Shown here: positions 50,001-59,700 of the stretch, one piece after another
Numbering within the stretch: position 1 is the stretch's first letter
Layout: every line of letters starts with the position of its first letter
Assembly: GCF_041260155.1 (NCBI RefSeq)
Contig: NC_091931.1
Coordinates: 19,386,166 to 19,450,165, forward strand
Direction: 5' to 3'
Length of the DNA stretch: 64,000 bases
DNA from: Ptychodera flava
Taxonomy: Eukaryota > Hemichordata > Enteropneusta > Ptychoderidae
The notes under the pieces: generated by a model
The model's database searches: none
Seen by the model: the letters and a program-made list of their open reading frames with translations, nothing else
What the model was told of the DNA's origin: nothing
Made by a program: the position numbers and the translations under genes

Positions 50001-53000
50001 ATGACAAAATCACCCTGTAACGTCTTACAGAAACTTATTCATGAATTAGCATATGATCAACTCATCACTCAGTGGTGTTTGAGGGCAGTATATATATTAT
50101 AATGTGTCAGAATCGTTTGTAGTTTGTCAATATGGCAAGTGTGCACTGTCAAAATCACATCTTGCACACAGCAGTGGAAGTATTCCTTCAAATCAAAGTT
50201 CAAGACTGGATACGATGGAAGCAGCAGCATAACAGAAACAGCAGTAGCTATCATCTTAATGTGTGATGGAGACATTCTTATACTTATAGGTTTCCATGAA
50301 ACGTGTAAGAAATGAAAAGCATGTAGTGTTCCATGTGTCTGAAGACTTCAAAGTCAAGCAGTGATATACTTTTATGTAATGTTTAAGTCTTTCAATGTAA
50401 TATTAAATACATGTGCATTCATGTGCTTTCCACATCCTATCTGTTATGACATGTAACTATGCTATTTATAAGTCTGTTGCACTGTTGTGTTTTGTATGGT
50501 AATGCTGCAAGATCACATTATTTAGATGGTCTCTCACAAGCTCACAAATTACAATTCCCAACAGTAACTCGATCAAACCCACCATCATGAAATACCTTAT
50601 GAAATTATTTACTGTGTTACCTTTAGGTGTTTATGTTATGCTCGCCTGACAACTGTGTTAATTTCTTCCATTTCAAACTTTCCTGTGTGTTGACAGGTCT
50701 GATCCAAGTACAATAGTTAGATTGGATGTAACCATTGCAGTGAAAAAGCAACTTTGCACACAGGATTCATAAAACTTCACTTTTATAATTTTTTTCCATA
50801 TTTCTTCATAGAGATTGGTATTAACAAGCAGTGCCAGTGTAGTGTATGAAGGTCAAGACATAGAGAATGGATCAGAGGATCTACCCTATGCATCCAAACC
50901 TATCGACTACTACACAGAGACCAAAATTCTACAAGAAAAGGTTTGCACTGCCCAAACTTTTAAATCTAAAAAATCCCATCAGTTGTTTTGCCAGGTTATT
51001 GGTGTTAACCCTTTTTTTGCCAAGTTGTGTCTTGTTTAGTTTCTCTTATGTACCAATACCATCAAAGTGTCTAAAAGTATGTCAAATTCCATTTTGAAAA
51101 CAGCATTCAAGTTCAAAACAATGAATACTGTGAGAGTGTCAAATCAACCAAAATAAAGCTGTGATAATGGTGTCCTGTCACGGTGTGTCAAGTACATCAA
51201 ATTGTAGTTGACTTTGTGTGGAGAAGGATCAAGTACAATACAGGAGTACTGATTAAAATACACCACAAACTTTCAGAAATGAAAAGAGTGCAAGGACTGC
51301 CCTAGATTTACGTTGACATCGTTCAGTCTACATTCAAAGCTACTGTGGCATTTTCAATCATTGTAATACTCACAGTTTCACACAAATTATAATATGCTTG
51401 GCTGGAATCCGGCAATCTGATTGGCTGGAGCCCAGGTTATATTCTCAACAAGAAGACCTGCGCGCCGCGTAACATTTTAGAGCTCGCGCAAATTTCGAAT
51501 GCCAACTTGAGAGTTCAACGCGCCATAATGTCGAACAAGTCTATGGCTTCAGATTGATTTTGATTGTATAATTTTAGTCTAGTGAAGCTTGACGAACCAA
51601 CATGTGAAGAGTTTCTGTAAGCAGCGGAGGCCATGTAACAACAACGTAATTTTTTAAAGTTTTATGAGCGTTTTTTGGAGTAAAATTCTTCAAGTTCGAT
51701 GTCTAATGCGTTGCGTAACCGTATTTTATGAATTCAACTGTGCACGCGCGCGCGTTCTGAAACGTTCTTTTTTCGAGTTTGTATGAGGCTGGGCGCTCCG
51801 CGATCCTGAACTCTCTTTCCAACTTCGCCCCTAAATAACGAAATTGTCCACTTGTTTTTAACTTTTAGCATATTATAATGAGGTTATAAAAGGTGCGCTC
51901 GGGTATTTGGTTGCGGATATAAGACCTCTGGGGTGAAAATTAACATATTTTGGTGAAATAATCACCTCGCTTCGCTCGGTGATTATTTCCCGCCAAATAT
52001 GCTAATTTTCACCCCAGAGGTCTTATATCCGCAACCAAATACCCTCGCTTGCCGTTTATAACCACAAAATGTTAAATACACGAAATCTGACTTAAACACC
52101 TGGCAAGCCTGAAGAGTGTTGTCTTGGTTACCAATACAAAACTTGACTACACTTGAAATAGAACAAAGACATACAAAAACTCTAACTGCATGCATTTTGC
52201 ATGATAATCATCATCTCTCATGCTTGTACCCTATGTTGTTTTGATTGCAGGTGGTTCTTGCTGCTAATAACCCTTCTGAAGAGTTTTTCACGGTAGCCAT
52301 CAGACCACATGGTATATTTGGTCCACGAGATCAACAGATGCTGCCTACAACTATTGAAATGGCCAAAGCTGGAAAAACCAAGTACATCATCGGGTAATGC
52401 AGTATTCTTTCCATAGAGTTAGCTGACATGTTGTAGGATCAATTTCTATATTGTGATACACAATCCACGTGTGACAATAACGCACTGGTCAGTGTCTTGT
52501 TGTATGCAGCATTGTTGGGATTATATATATGCTACGGTTCTACAGAATTGCACATATCATCCAATTTTATCAACCAACAAAACGTTTTTCTTCCCAGTTT
52601 GTTTACTTGAGTTTTATGGCTTCATGTATATGAACTAGTAATTACTAATGTGCACCGTTCATTTGGTCTGTTTACCATACTCTCTACCGCATAAACTTTA
52701 CTGGTATTTATATTCTCTGTACTTGAAATTACCGATATGGTAATCATTTAAGTTATACTACATGTGCACAAACATTTACTGATGAAACGGTAAATCTACC
52801 TATAATTGCATAAAATCAAATTTAATATCATGTGACATTTTCTTACATTTGCAGGATGCAATTTACTGATTGTTGTCTAATTTTCATCTTTTGTTTGAAA
52901 TTCACAGAAATGGTAAAAACTTAGTAGACTTTACATATGTTGAAAATGTGGTTCATGGTCATATACTGGCTGCTGAAAGTCTCAACAAAGATTCTGTTAC

Positions 53001-53792
53001 CTGTGGAAAGGTATGTTTCCTCTGAACCAAAATGTGTTCGTAAGTTACCTTACAATTGGATGTTATAATTTTATGGATGTGTTTTTAGCTTTGCCTGATT
53101 ATCTTCCATTATGCAGAGTAATGGTAACCTGTGTACTGGTATAGTTTGAGCAAAAGTGAATTATTGTAAACTTTGTGTGTCACTACACACCCATCATGGT
53201 AGAGAAGTATTTACTGATATTAAACCTGATAGTTCTGATAGAGTAAAGTGTGTTTTCATGTGGTTGATCATTTTGACAGCTATGTCCATGCACAGATGTA
53301 TATACACACAAACGCTGTTTTGAATGATATGTAACTGTAAATAGATTCCAAATACTTCAACTTGCTAGAATGTTCATGGTGTTGTTCTGATTTAGGCCTT
53401 TCAGCACTCATTTGGTAGTGTATTAGTCACTTGTAACTTGTCATGACTTTTTTCAGGCATATCACATAACCAATGACGAACCAATCTACTTCTGGACATT
53501 CCTGACCAAATTGATAACCGGTCTTGGGTACCCTGCACCATGGCTCAATCTACCGTACTACCTCATGTACTACATGGCCTTGCTGGTTCAGCTCATATGC
53601 TTCATCCTCAAACCCATCATCGTCATCAAACCGAGCTTTACCCCGATGAGAATGGCGCTGGCCGGAACTCACCACTACTACAGCTGTCAGCGGGCCAAAG
53701 ACGAACTCGGGTACACACCGCTGGTCAGTCTGGACAATGCAATTCAAGTCACTCTGGACAGCTTTCAACATCTGAAAAATAAAAATGTGTGA
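41402..53792 (+). CDS. NSDHL: Sterol-4-alpha-carboxylate 3-dehydrogenase, decarboxylating
   Basis: NSDHL oxidises and decarboxylates 4-alpha-carboxysterols with NAD(P) in the C4-demethylation step of sterol synthesis, at the ER and lipid droplets. Eight coding exons (41402-41422, 42880-43038, 48115-48188, 49211-49283, 50812-50940, 52251-52393, 52908-53010 and 53457-53792) join in phase to 345 aa. An extended short-chain dehydrogenase fold is visible: the dinucleotide motif GGCGFLG (residues 15-21), the TSSAS serine block (114-118), catalytic Y143 and K147 in YTETK, and [13 protein letters not shown] hydrophobic membrane segment covers about 267-291 and [17 protein letters not shown] follows. 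The protein ends KNKNV, which fits the KXKXX ER-retrieval pattern. It is shorter than human NSDHL (373 aa) because the N-terminal extension is missing. NSDHL fits better than HSD3B throughout. Confidence 0.95.
42460..42596. mobile_element. Foldback (hairpin) element in NSDHL intron 1
   Basis: Inverted arms start CATCATCAATCTGATTA on the left and end TCAGATTGCATCATC on the right. The inner arms are about 25 bp (AGAGTACAGCGACGTCTT against AAGACGTCGCCGTACTCT). No target duplication is clear. Confidence 0.6.
42880..43038 (+). CDS. NSDHL: NSDHL coding exon 2 (NAD(P)-binding motif)
   Basis: 159 nt, residues 8-60, [20 protein letters not shown] through to TGDLCSEE. Acceptor TTTCAATAG, donor GTAAAG. 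A long TA tract begins 23 bases past the exon. Confidence 0.95.
43061..43156. repeat. (TA)n followed by (CA)n microsatellite
   Basis: About 39 TA units (43061-43138) run straight into about nine CA units. It starts 23 bases after the NSDHL exon 2 donor. Confidence 0.95.
43990..44051. repeat. (CTTT)n microsatellite
   Basis: About fifteen tetranucleotide units in NSDHL intron 2. Confidence 0.95.
45016..45113. mobile_element. 98-bp hairpin element with perfect 10-bp target duplication
   Basis: The element starts TAGCCCTGCG and ends CGCAGGGCTA. Its arms of about 43-48 bp pair nearly throughout (GTTCCGCTACAGCTAATC against GATTAGCTGTAGCGAAC). The identical direct repeat GGTGTTTACT flanks it at 45006-45015 and 45114-45123. 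It is too short to code; it is a MITE-type insertion in NSDHL intron 2. Confidence 0.85.
46737..46929. mobile_element. TTAA-flanked inverted-repeat element, 193 bp
   Basis: The left end is TTAAAGGTATACTGTCAACT; the right end, reverse-complemented, is TTAAAGGTATACAGTCATCT. TTAA lies at both edges. It is non-coding, in NSDHL intron 2. Confidence 0.7.
48115..48188 (+). CDS. NSDHL: NSDHL coding exon 3
   Basis: 74 nt, [18 protein letters not shown] and then AAASDN. Acceptor CATTCAACAG, donor GTATGT. Confidence 0.95.
49211..49283 (+). CDS. NSDHL: NSDHL coding exon 4
   Basis: 73 nt, [20 protein letters not shown] and then KGGVK. Acceptor TTTTTTCAACAG, donor GTAATG. Confidence 0.95.
50812..50940 (+). 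CDS. NSDHL: NSDHL coding exon 5 (catalytic Ser/Tyr/Lys)
   Basis: 129 nt, residues 110-152, with [11 protein letters not shown] and [14 protein letters not shown]. Donor GTTTGC is weak but is the only in-phase choice. Confidence 0.95.
51882..52064. mobile_element. Foldback (hairpin) element in NSDHL intron 5
   Basis: Inverted arms of about 80 bp run from GGTTATAAA on the left to TTTATAACC on the right. A near-perfect inner part (TATTTGGTTGCGGATATAAG) surrounds a short CGCTTCGC centre. No target duplication is clear. Confidence 0.7.
52251..52393 (+). CDS. NSDHL: NSDHL coding exon 6
   Basis: 143 nt, from [13 protein letters not shown] via [13 protein letters not shown] to KTKYII. Acceptor TTGATTGCAG, donor GTAATG. 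Confidence 0.95.
52908..53010 (+). CDS. NSDHL: NSDHL coding exon 7
   Basis: 103 nt, [20 protein letters not shown] and then LAAESLN to TCGK. Acceptor AATTCACAG, donor GTATGT. Confidence 0.95.
53457..53792 (+). CDS. NSDHL: NSDHL terminal coding exon (membrane segment)
   Basis: 336 nt including TGA. It starts [16 protein letters not shown] and includes the hydrophobic segment and [10 protein letters not shown]. It ends HLKNKNV. Confidence 0.95.
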   Translation, partial: AYHITNDEPIYFWTFLTKLITGLGYPAPWLNLPYYLMYYMALLVQLICFILKPIIVIKPSFTPMRMALAGTHHYYSCQRAKDELGYTPLVSLDNAIQVTLDSFQHLKNKNV

Positions 53793-56671
53793 TTGCTCTT
53801 CAAACAATGCTTTGATGAATAAAATGATAAGGACAGATATCTAGGGGATGACCTGACCGATGTGCAATCAGTAAATACAACATCACCTGTTTGAATTTGG
53901 ATATTTTAATTTCTCATGTATGAGTATTCAAATATGGTAAATTCAAAGTCATAACTTTGCTACTTACTGAGATACAGAATAATAAATGCAATTGATGATA
54001 AGGAAAAATTGTTGAAACAGAATTTGCTGTCAATCATGATCTACATGACCTATCTGTGAAAGGAAATGACAATTTCAATGACTTTTCCCTGTGAGAGTTC
54101 AAATAGCCATGTTGTGACTTTCCCTGTAAGAAAGAAAACATGATGTAATGACAAATGAATTTGTTCATCATACAGTGACTGTATGTGTGATGCAGGTTTT
54201 TCTATCAAATGAATTGCCAGTCTGGCATTTTTCGAAATATCATTCCATGTGCTTCAGTTGTCATTTGTAAATTTCATCTGCTTGATACTCAAGGTGTGCA
54301 ATGCAAAAGAGAGATAAACTCATTTGTTGTTTTTAGCCTCTGATTTAACCCTTTCACTACCCCCCTCCCCCCACCCACTCCCCTCCGTGACACAGTGTAT
54401 GAGTCTACCCATCCCATTGAAACAATGGGGATAAACCAAAGGTTGGTGGTGAAAGAGTTGACAAAAAAATCATAGTTATATACAGGGTTTATATATGTGT
54501 GATTTGGTAAATTCTCAATCAGATTCAAATTCACAATTCATGGCACCCATTCACCTCGCAAAGACATCAACAGTAAAACCCGCTTGGCTAAATCCCCATC
54601 CCTGCAAAGGAGAGGTTTAATAACCAAGCTGAGTTTTACAATTTTCTGACCATGGCACTCACATGCTGTAGAGTTCATGAAGCACATGCATGTACAATAC
54701 TAGCTATCATACATTGCAAATAAACTTGAAAGCAATGCATCATGGTCCCTTCACATTGAAGGGCCATGAATGAATACATACCTAAACTGGATGATTTTTC
54801 TACCAATAGCAACACATGCAGCATCATTTTTCCCAATCTGAGACTTTTTAATATAAAAAAATGTCAAAAGCTACACACCATATATTCAGCTTTTGGTTAG
54901 CAAATTTGATGGTGTATGGTCTTGTATCTTCAAATCTCCAGCTTGGATGTGTGGTCCAGCCATGCTTGTATTGCAGTAAGCTACCAAATAAAACGATGAC
55001 AACAGAACTGCATGTAGGGCATTGTGAATGATTGGAAGATACAGCTTCAGGAACACTAGAGTAGTTTTACAAAGGTCAAATGGTCTTTGTATCTTTGTTA
55101 GATTTGATCATTGATACTCCTCTTGTGTTTATCTGTGGTTTATGATAAATGTAGCTTCAAACATTTTCCAAGAACTTTGGTATAACAATATTTTTCCTAT
55201 TGAAATATTAAATTTATACTGGAGCAGGAAAGGGGTAAGCCAATGACATGAAATGCAATAGAAACGTTCTGCACATACACTTATTAATCCCAAATCACAT
55301 TTCAAGTACTTTCAAAGTATTGGCAAAAAATTAAAGTTGAACCATATTTTCTGGACAATATCTCTGTCTGGCTATCTGTCTGTTGTCATTTTTTTGCAGT
55401 CAGTACTTTTTCATATGTACTTACAACACTATACAAATGAACTGTTTACTTTGAAGACGTTACTTCCACGGTTGTAGCCAAAGACAGAATTCTGATTTGC
55501 GATGTCATCTGGGTGTGCAGTGAGTATGAAATGCAGCATTAGAATCATCAGTAAAATTACTGAGAAGTTGTAATCCCATTTTGATACCTTGAAAGTTCAG
55601 ATGATAGGAATGAGTACAAAGTGAATGTTCCCATGTTTATGTCACGGCTTGAACTTGAAGAACTAATGATCTGAGCATTATGATAAACTGATGTGATAAG
55701 TTTTTATTATTTAAGGGCATTTTACATGACACCATAAGATTATTGTATTGCCAACTTGAATGCAAAGTAAGTGATCCAGTATTTGTATTGATGGAACTTG
55801 CAATGAACTGTGTACAAGAAGTTTTTGATCACTTAATATACCTTTTTTTCATGTGTTGTGTAATATCACAGTGTATCTGCTGGCAATATTGTTTTGTAAT
55901 ACCTGTGTTTCTATGTGATGCTTTTTTTCTCACTTCACAATACAACTTTAATAAATACTGAAATATTATCAATAAAGCTTTGTGCTTTTTGCCTCTTCTC
56001 TTCTGCTACGGTTTTCTTTCATGTGATGCAGCCATTATCTGTGTACTTGTAGCTTGTTGCTTAGTGTAACGTGAATATCACTGTCTCGTAATGGTTAGTG
56101 GAATGTTCCAAGATCATGCAACACCATATTGCTGCTTTTCCGATTTCAAAAATTGTTCAGAACTGATCAAATGTTTTAAAATACAATAATTTACGATAAT
56201 ATTGTTCTCATAAAAGAATATAGTTTGTTGTCGAATTTTAAAGATATCTTGCATGTAATAGTACCCAATGTCATATACTCTTGTTTTCATTATGTAGTAA
56301 ATATTGTCCCTTGTTTACGTTCCTTATCAAAATGAAGTGGTCACGTGCAAGTTTAAGTTCATTACACATCTTGACACATGGTGGCAGTATTATCTGGAAG
56401 TGATGCGTAAAGCCACCCTCAAATTGTATGTTGGAAATGCTAAAAAATGCCATCAAGAAAACAGAATGCGTGATAAACATATGCATTATGCAAATGGTAC
56501 TTGATGATCTCCCTTGATTGATCAATCATTTGATTACACAAGTTGACGGTAGGAAATAGTATTGCACACATGGCTCAACACCCCCACAATATTCTGTTTA
56601 CAAATATAATGGTTGCACCCGAGCATAAAAGCGCGATTTTGCCGTGAGGGCGCACATCGCCGGCGTCCAAA
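53793..56671. other. NSDHL 3' UTR and spacer before the PWWP gene
   Basis: No further coding exon is supported. AATAAA signals occur at 53818 (very close to the stop), about 53983, about 54719, about 55949 and 55971. The last pair is followed by a T/GT-rich stretch and is the best candidate poly(A) site. Confidence 0.5.
55971..55976 (+). terminator. Candidate NSDHL poly(A) signal
   Basis: AATAAA followed within 40 bases by TTTGTGCTTTTTGCC and further T-rich sequence. It would give a 3' UTR of about 2.2 kb. Earlier AATAAA motifs are alternatives. Confidence 0.35.
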
Positions 56672-56682
56672 ATGGCGGCCAA
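56666..56682 (+). promoter_or_regulatory. YY1/TISU-like start-codon element of GLYR1
   Basis: CCAAAATGGCGGCC matches the YY1 site AANATGGCGGC and all but one base of the TISU element, which directs initiation on very short 5' UTRs. Motif match only. Confidence 0.45.
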
Positions 56683-56706
56683 GTTCAATTTGGGTGATTT
56701 AGTGTG
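56672..56706 (+). CDS. GLYR1: GLYR1 coding exon 1
   Basis: 35 nt, MAAKFNLGDLV plus two bases of Trp12; donor GTAAGT. Confidence 0.85.
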
Positions 56707-59700
56707 GTAAGTTCCGCTAGATTTGACACCGTTCTGCAACGTAGGTACGTTGTTTTGCAAAGCAAAAGTGTGCAACAGTTCCTCCTCAGTCTAACATGAT
56801 TGTTTGATTTGCATTTCAGGGCAAAACTGAGTAGCTTTCCAGCATGGCCTGGCAAGGTAAGATTACTAACAACAGTGCTGCAATGTACACCGTCCATGTG
56901 TCAAAATGACAAACGTGTGAAAAACTAACTTTACGCATTTACGCATCAAGTCTCGCTTAAAACAATGTTTCTGTCAAAAGAAAACACTAAACAGCATCAT
57001 TTGGTATGATGTATTTGTAGGTTTCTGCGATCCAGGGGCTTAGTTGCGATGGAAATAGCCTGTCAGATACCACTGTTTTATTTTGTGAATGAGTTCGCCC
57101 ATGAACAGACCGACGCTGATTTACACAACAATAGCGTTTGCTGGGGTCTGTAAATGCTCTCAGTGACGTTCATAATAACCACTTTAACGAATTCTACCTA
57201 CTTAGTGGGTGTACAACATAGACGAAACGGAACGTGAGTCAATACAGGTGGTGTATGACTCGATGTTCTCTTGATCAATTTTCATTACCAGAAAAAGTAA
57301 GTGTTATCAAGTGTAGTAAAAGGGTAAATCGTCATTTCATTTGTTCTTCCTGTATCTAGGTGTTCAGTAGTTAAACCGTAGACCCTGTTTTTTAGGGTCT
57401 GTGACTAATGTAAGTAAACGCACATTGGGCATAAGCTGTTGAAAACTTCCAAAGGCTTATAAAATTAGGCCTCTATAAATAAACAATTTTGTGTATTTAG
57501 CATAGTTTAGGGGCAACATCAAAAGTTCAATATAATAAATCTAACTTAATTGCTTAAGTTTGGCCTCAGAACCCCCCCCCCCCCCCTTCTAACTTAACTG
57601 ACCTAAAATTGAAAAACATTGCGGACTCATACCCTGTACTAATTCTTTCAAACGACGTGCCGATGTACTATTGAATTAAGTAAAAATTGAAAACCATTAT
57701 AAAGTAGCAAAAATACGGGTGACTGGATTGGTTTTAGCGTACGAAAAAGCAGCCTTGAAATAGTAAAATTTGCCAAAAAGATGTTAAATCGTTTTTGACT
57801 GCACAGAAACTAATTTGGCCAAAAACCCCCCAACCCCCAAACTTAAGCAATTAAGTTTTTTTTTCAAACATCGATCTTTTGACGTTGCCCCTTAGAATGT
57901 TCCCAGTGTGTATAGTTTACTGTGAGTGCTTTTACATGGAGTCAGCCAATCAGCCCATTGTATGAAACTTAATGAGCAAAATTAGAAAGTGAGCTACTTT
58001 GCATAAGAGTTTCATTGTTTTTAAGTAGCCAAACCAGGAACCATCAAGCTTCAACACCACAGGTGCAACTCTCCATCAAACTTATTCTATAAACATGTAA
58101 TCTAAAATGCTCCTTAAACCTTTTCCTGCCAAGTCCATATTTCACCACCAGGTCAAGATGGTTAAAATTAATGAAAGACAACGTATTCTATATGATGTAT
58201 TTTAACATAATACTGTACATTTGAAGGCTGTTGAAAACATAATACTGTAAAGATGATTTTTAGCTCCGCTGTCAGCGACGCGGAGCTTATCAAATAGGTT
58301 GATTTTCCGTCGTCGTCCGTCGTCCGTCGTCCGTCGTCCGTCGTCGTCGTCGTCGTCGTCGTCCGTCAACAATTGCCTTCTCCTCTGAAACCGCAAGTCC
58401 AATTGCTTTGAAATTTTATATGCGGTTCACTTGGGGTGACCTCACTTAAGTTTGTTCAAATCGTGGTGAAATTTGCATATTTGTATTTTTGGGGCATTTT
58501 TTGGTGTTTTTGGTAAAAAAATCTTCTTTTCTCAAACCGCTTGTCCGATTGCTTTGAAATTTAATATGCAGTTTACTTATGGTGACTTCAGTCAGATTTC
58601 TTCAAATCGTGGTGAAATTTGCATATTTGTATTTTTAAGGCAATTTTTGTCATTTTTGGTAAAAAATCTTTAAAAATCTTCTTCTTCAAACTACCGGTCA
58701 GATAGCTTTGAAATTTGGTACATATGTCCCTAGGGATGATCTATTTAAGATTTGTTCAAATTGTGAAGAAATATGCAAATTTGCATTTTTAAGGCAATTT
58801 TTGCCATTTTTGGTCAAAAAATGTATTTCTCAAAAAGTACTGGTCTGATAGTTTTGAAATTTGGTATACAGGTTTCTATAGATGCACTTAGTAATATATA
58901 TTGAATTTCTGATGAAATCTGTAATTTTGTATTTTTGGGCAATTTTTGCCATTTTTGGTCAAAAAATGTGTATTGCCAAAACTACTCATCTGATAGCTTT
59001 GAAATTTGGTATAGAGGTTCCTACACATGAACTAAATGATATGTATTGAAATTATGATGAAATCTGCAATTTTGTATTTTTGGGGCAATTTTTGCCATTT
59101 TTGGTCAAAAAATGTGTATTCCCAAAGTACTCATCTGATAGCTTTGCAATTTAGTATACAGGTTCCTACAGATCACCTTAATGATATTTGTAGAAATTAT
59201 GATGAAATCTGCGATTTTGTAATTTTGGGGCAATTTTTGCTATTTTTGGTCAAAAAACGTGTTTCTCAAAAAGTACTGGTCTGATAGCTTTGAAATTTGG
59301 TATACAGGTTCCTACAGATGAGCTAAGTAATATATATTTAATTTCTCCTGAAATCTGTAATTTTGTATTTTTGGGGCAATTTTTGCAATTTTAGGTCAAA
59401 AAATGTGTATTTCAACAACTGCTCATCTGATAGCTTTGAAATTTGGTATACAGGTTTCCATAGATGAACTACATGATATTTATTGAAATAATGATGAAAT
59501 CTGCAATTTTGAATTTTGTGGCAATTTTTCCCATTTTTGGTCAAAATATGTGTTTCTCAAAAAGTACTGGTCTAACAGCTTTGAAATTTGGTATACAGGT
59601 TTCTATAGATGAACTCAATTTGATCTTTTGAAATTATGATGAAATCTGCAATTTTTATTTTGGGGGGGCAATTGTTGCCATTTTTGGTCAGAAAATTTTA

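Noticed and set aside
58202..59544. Short open frames within the 146-bp tandem array
   Set aside because: The period is not a multiple of three and frames shift between units, so they are by-products of the repeat.
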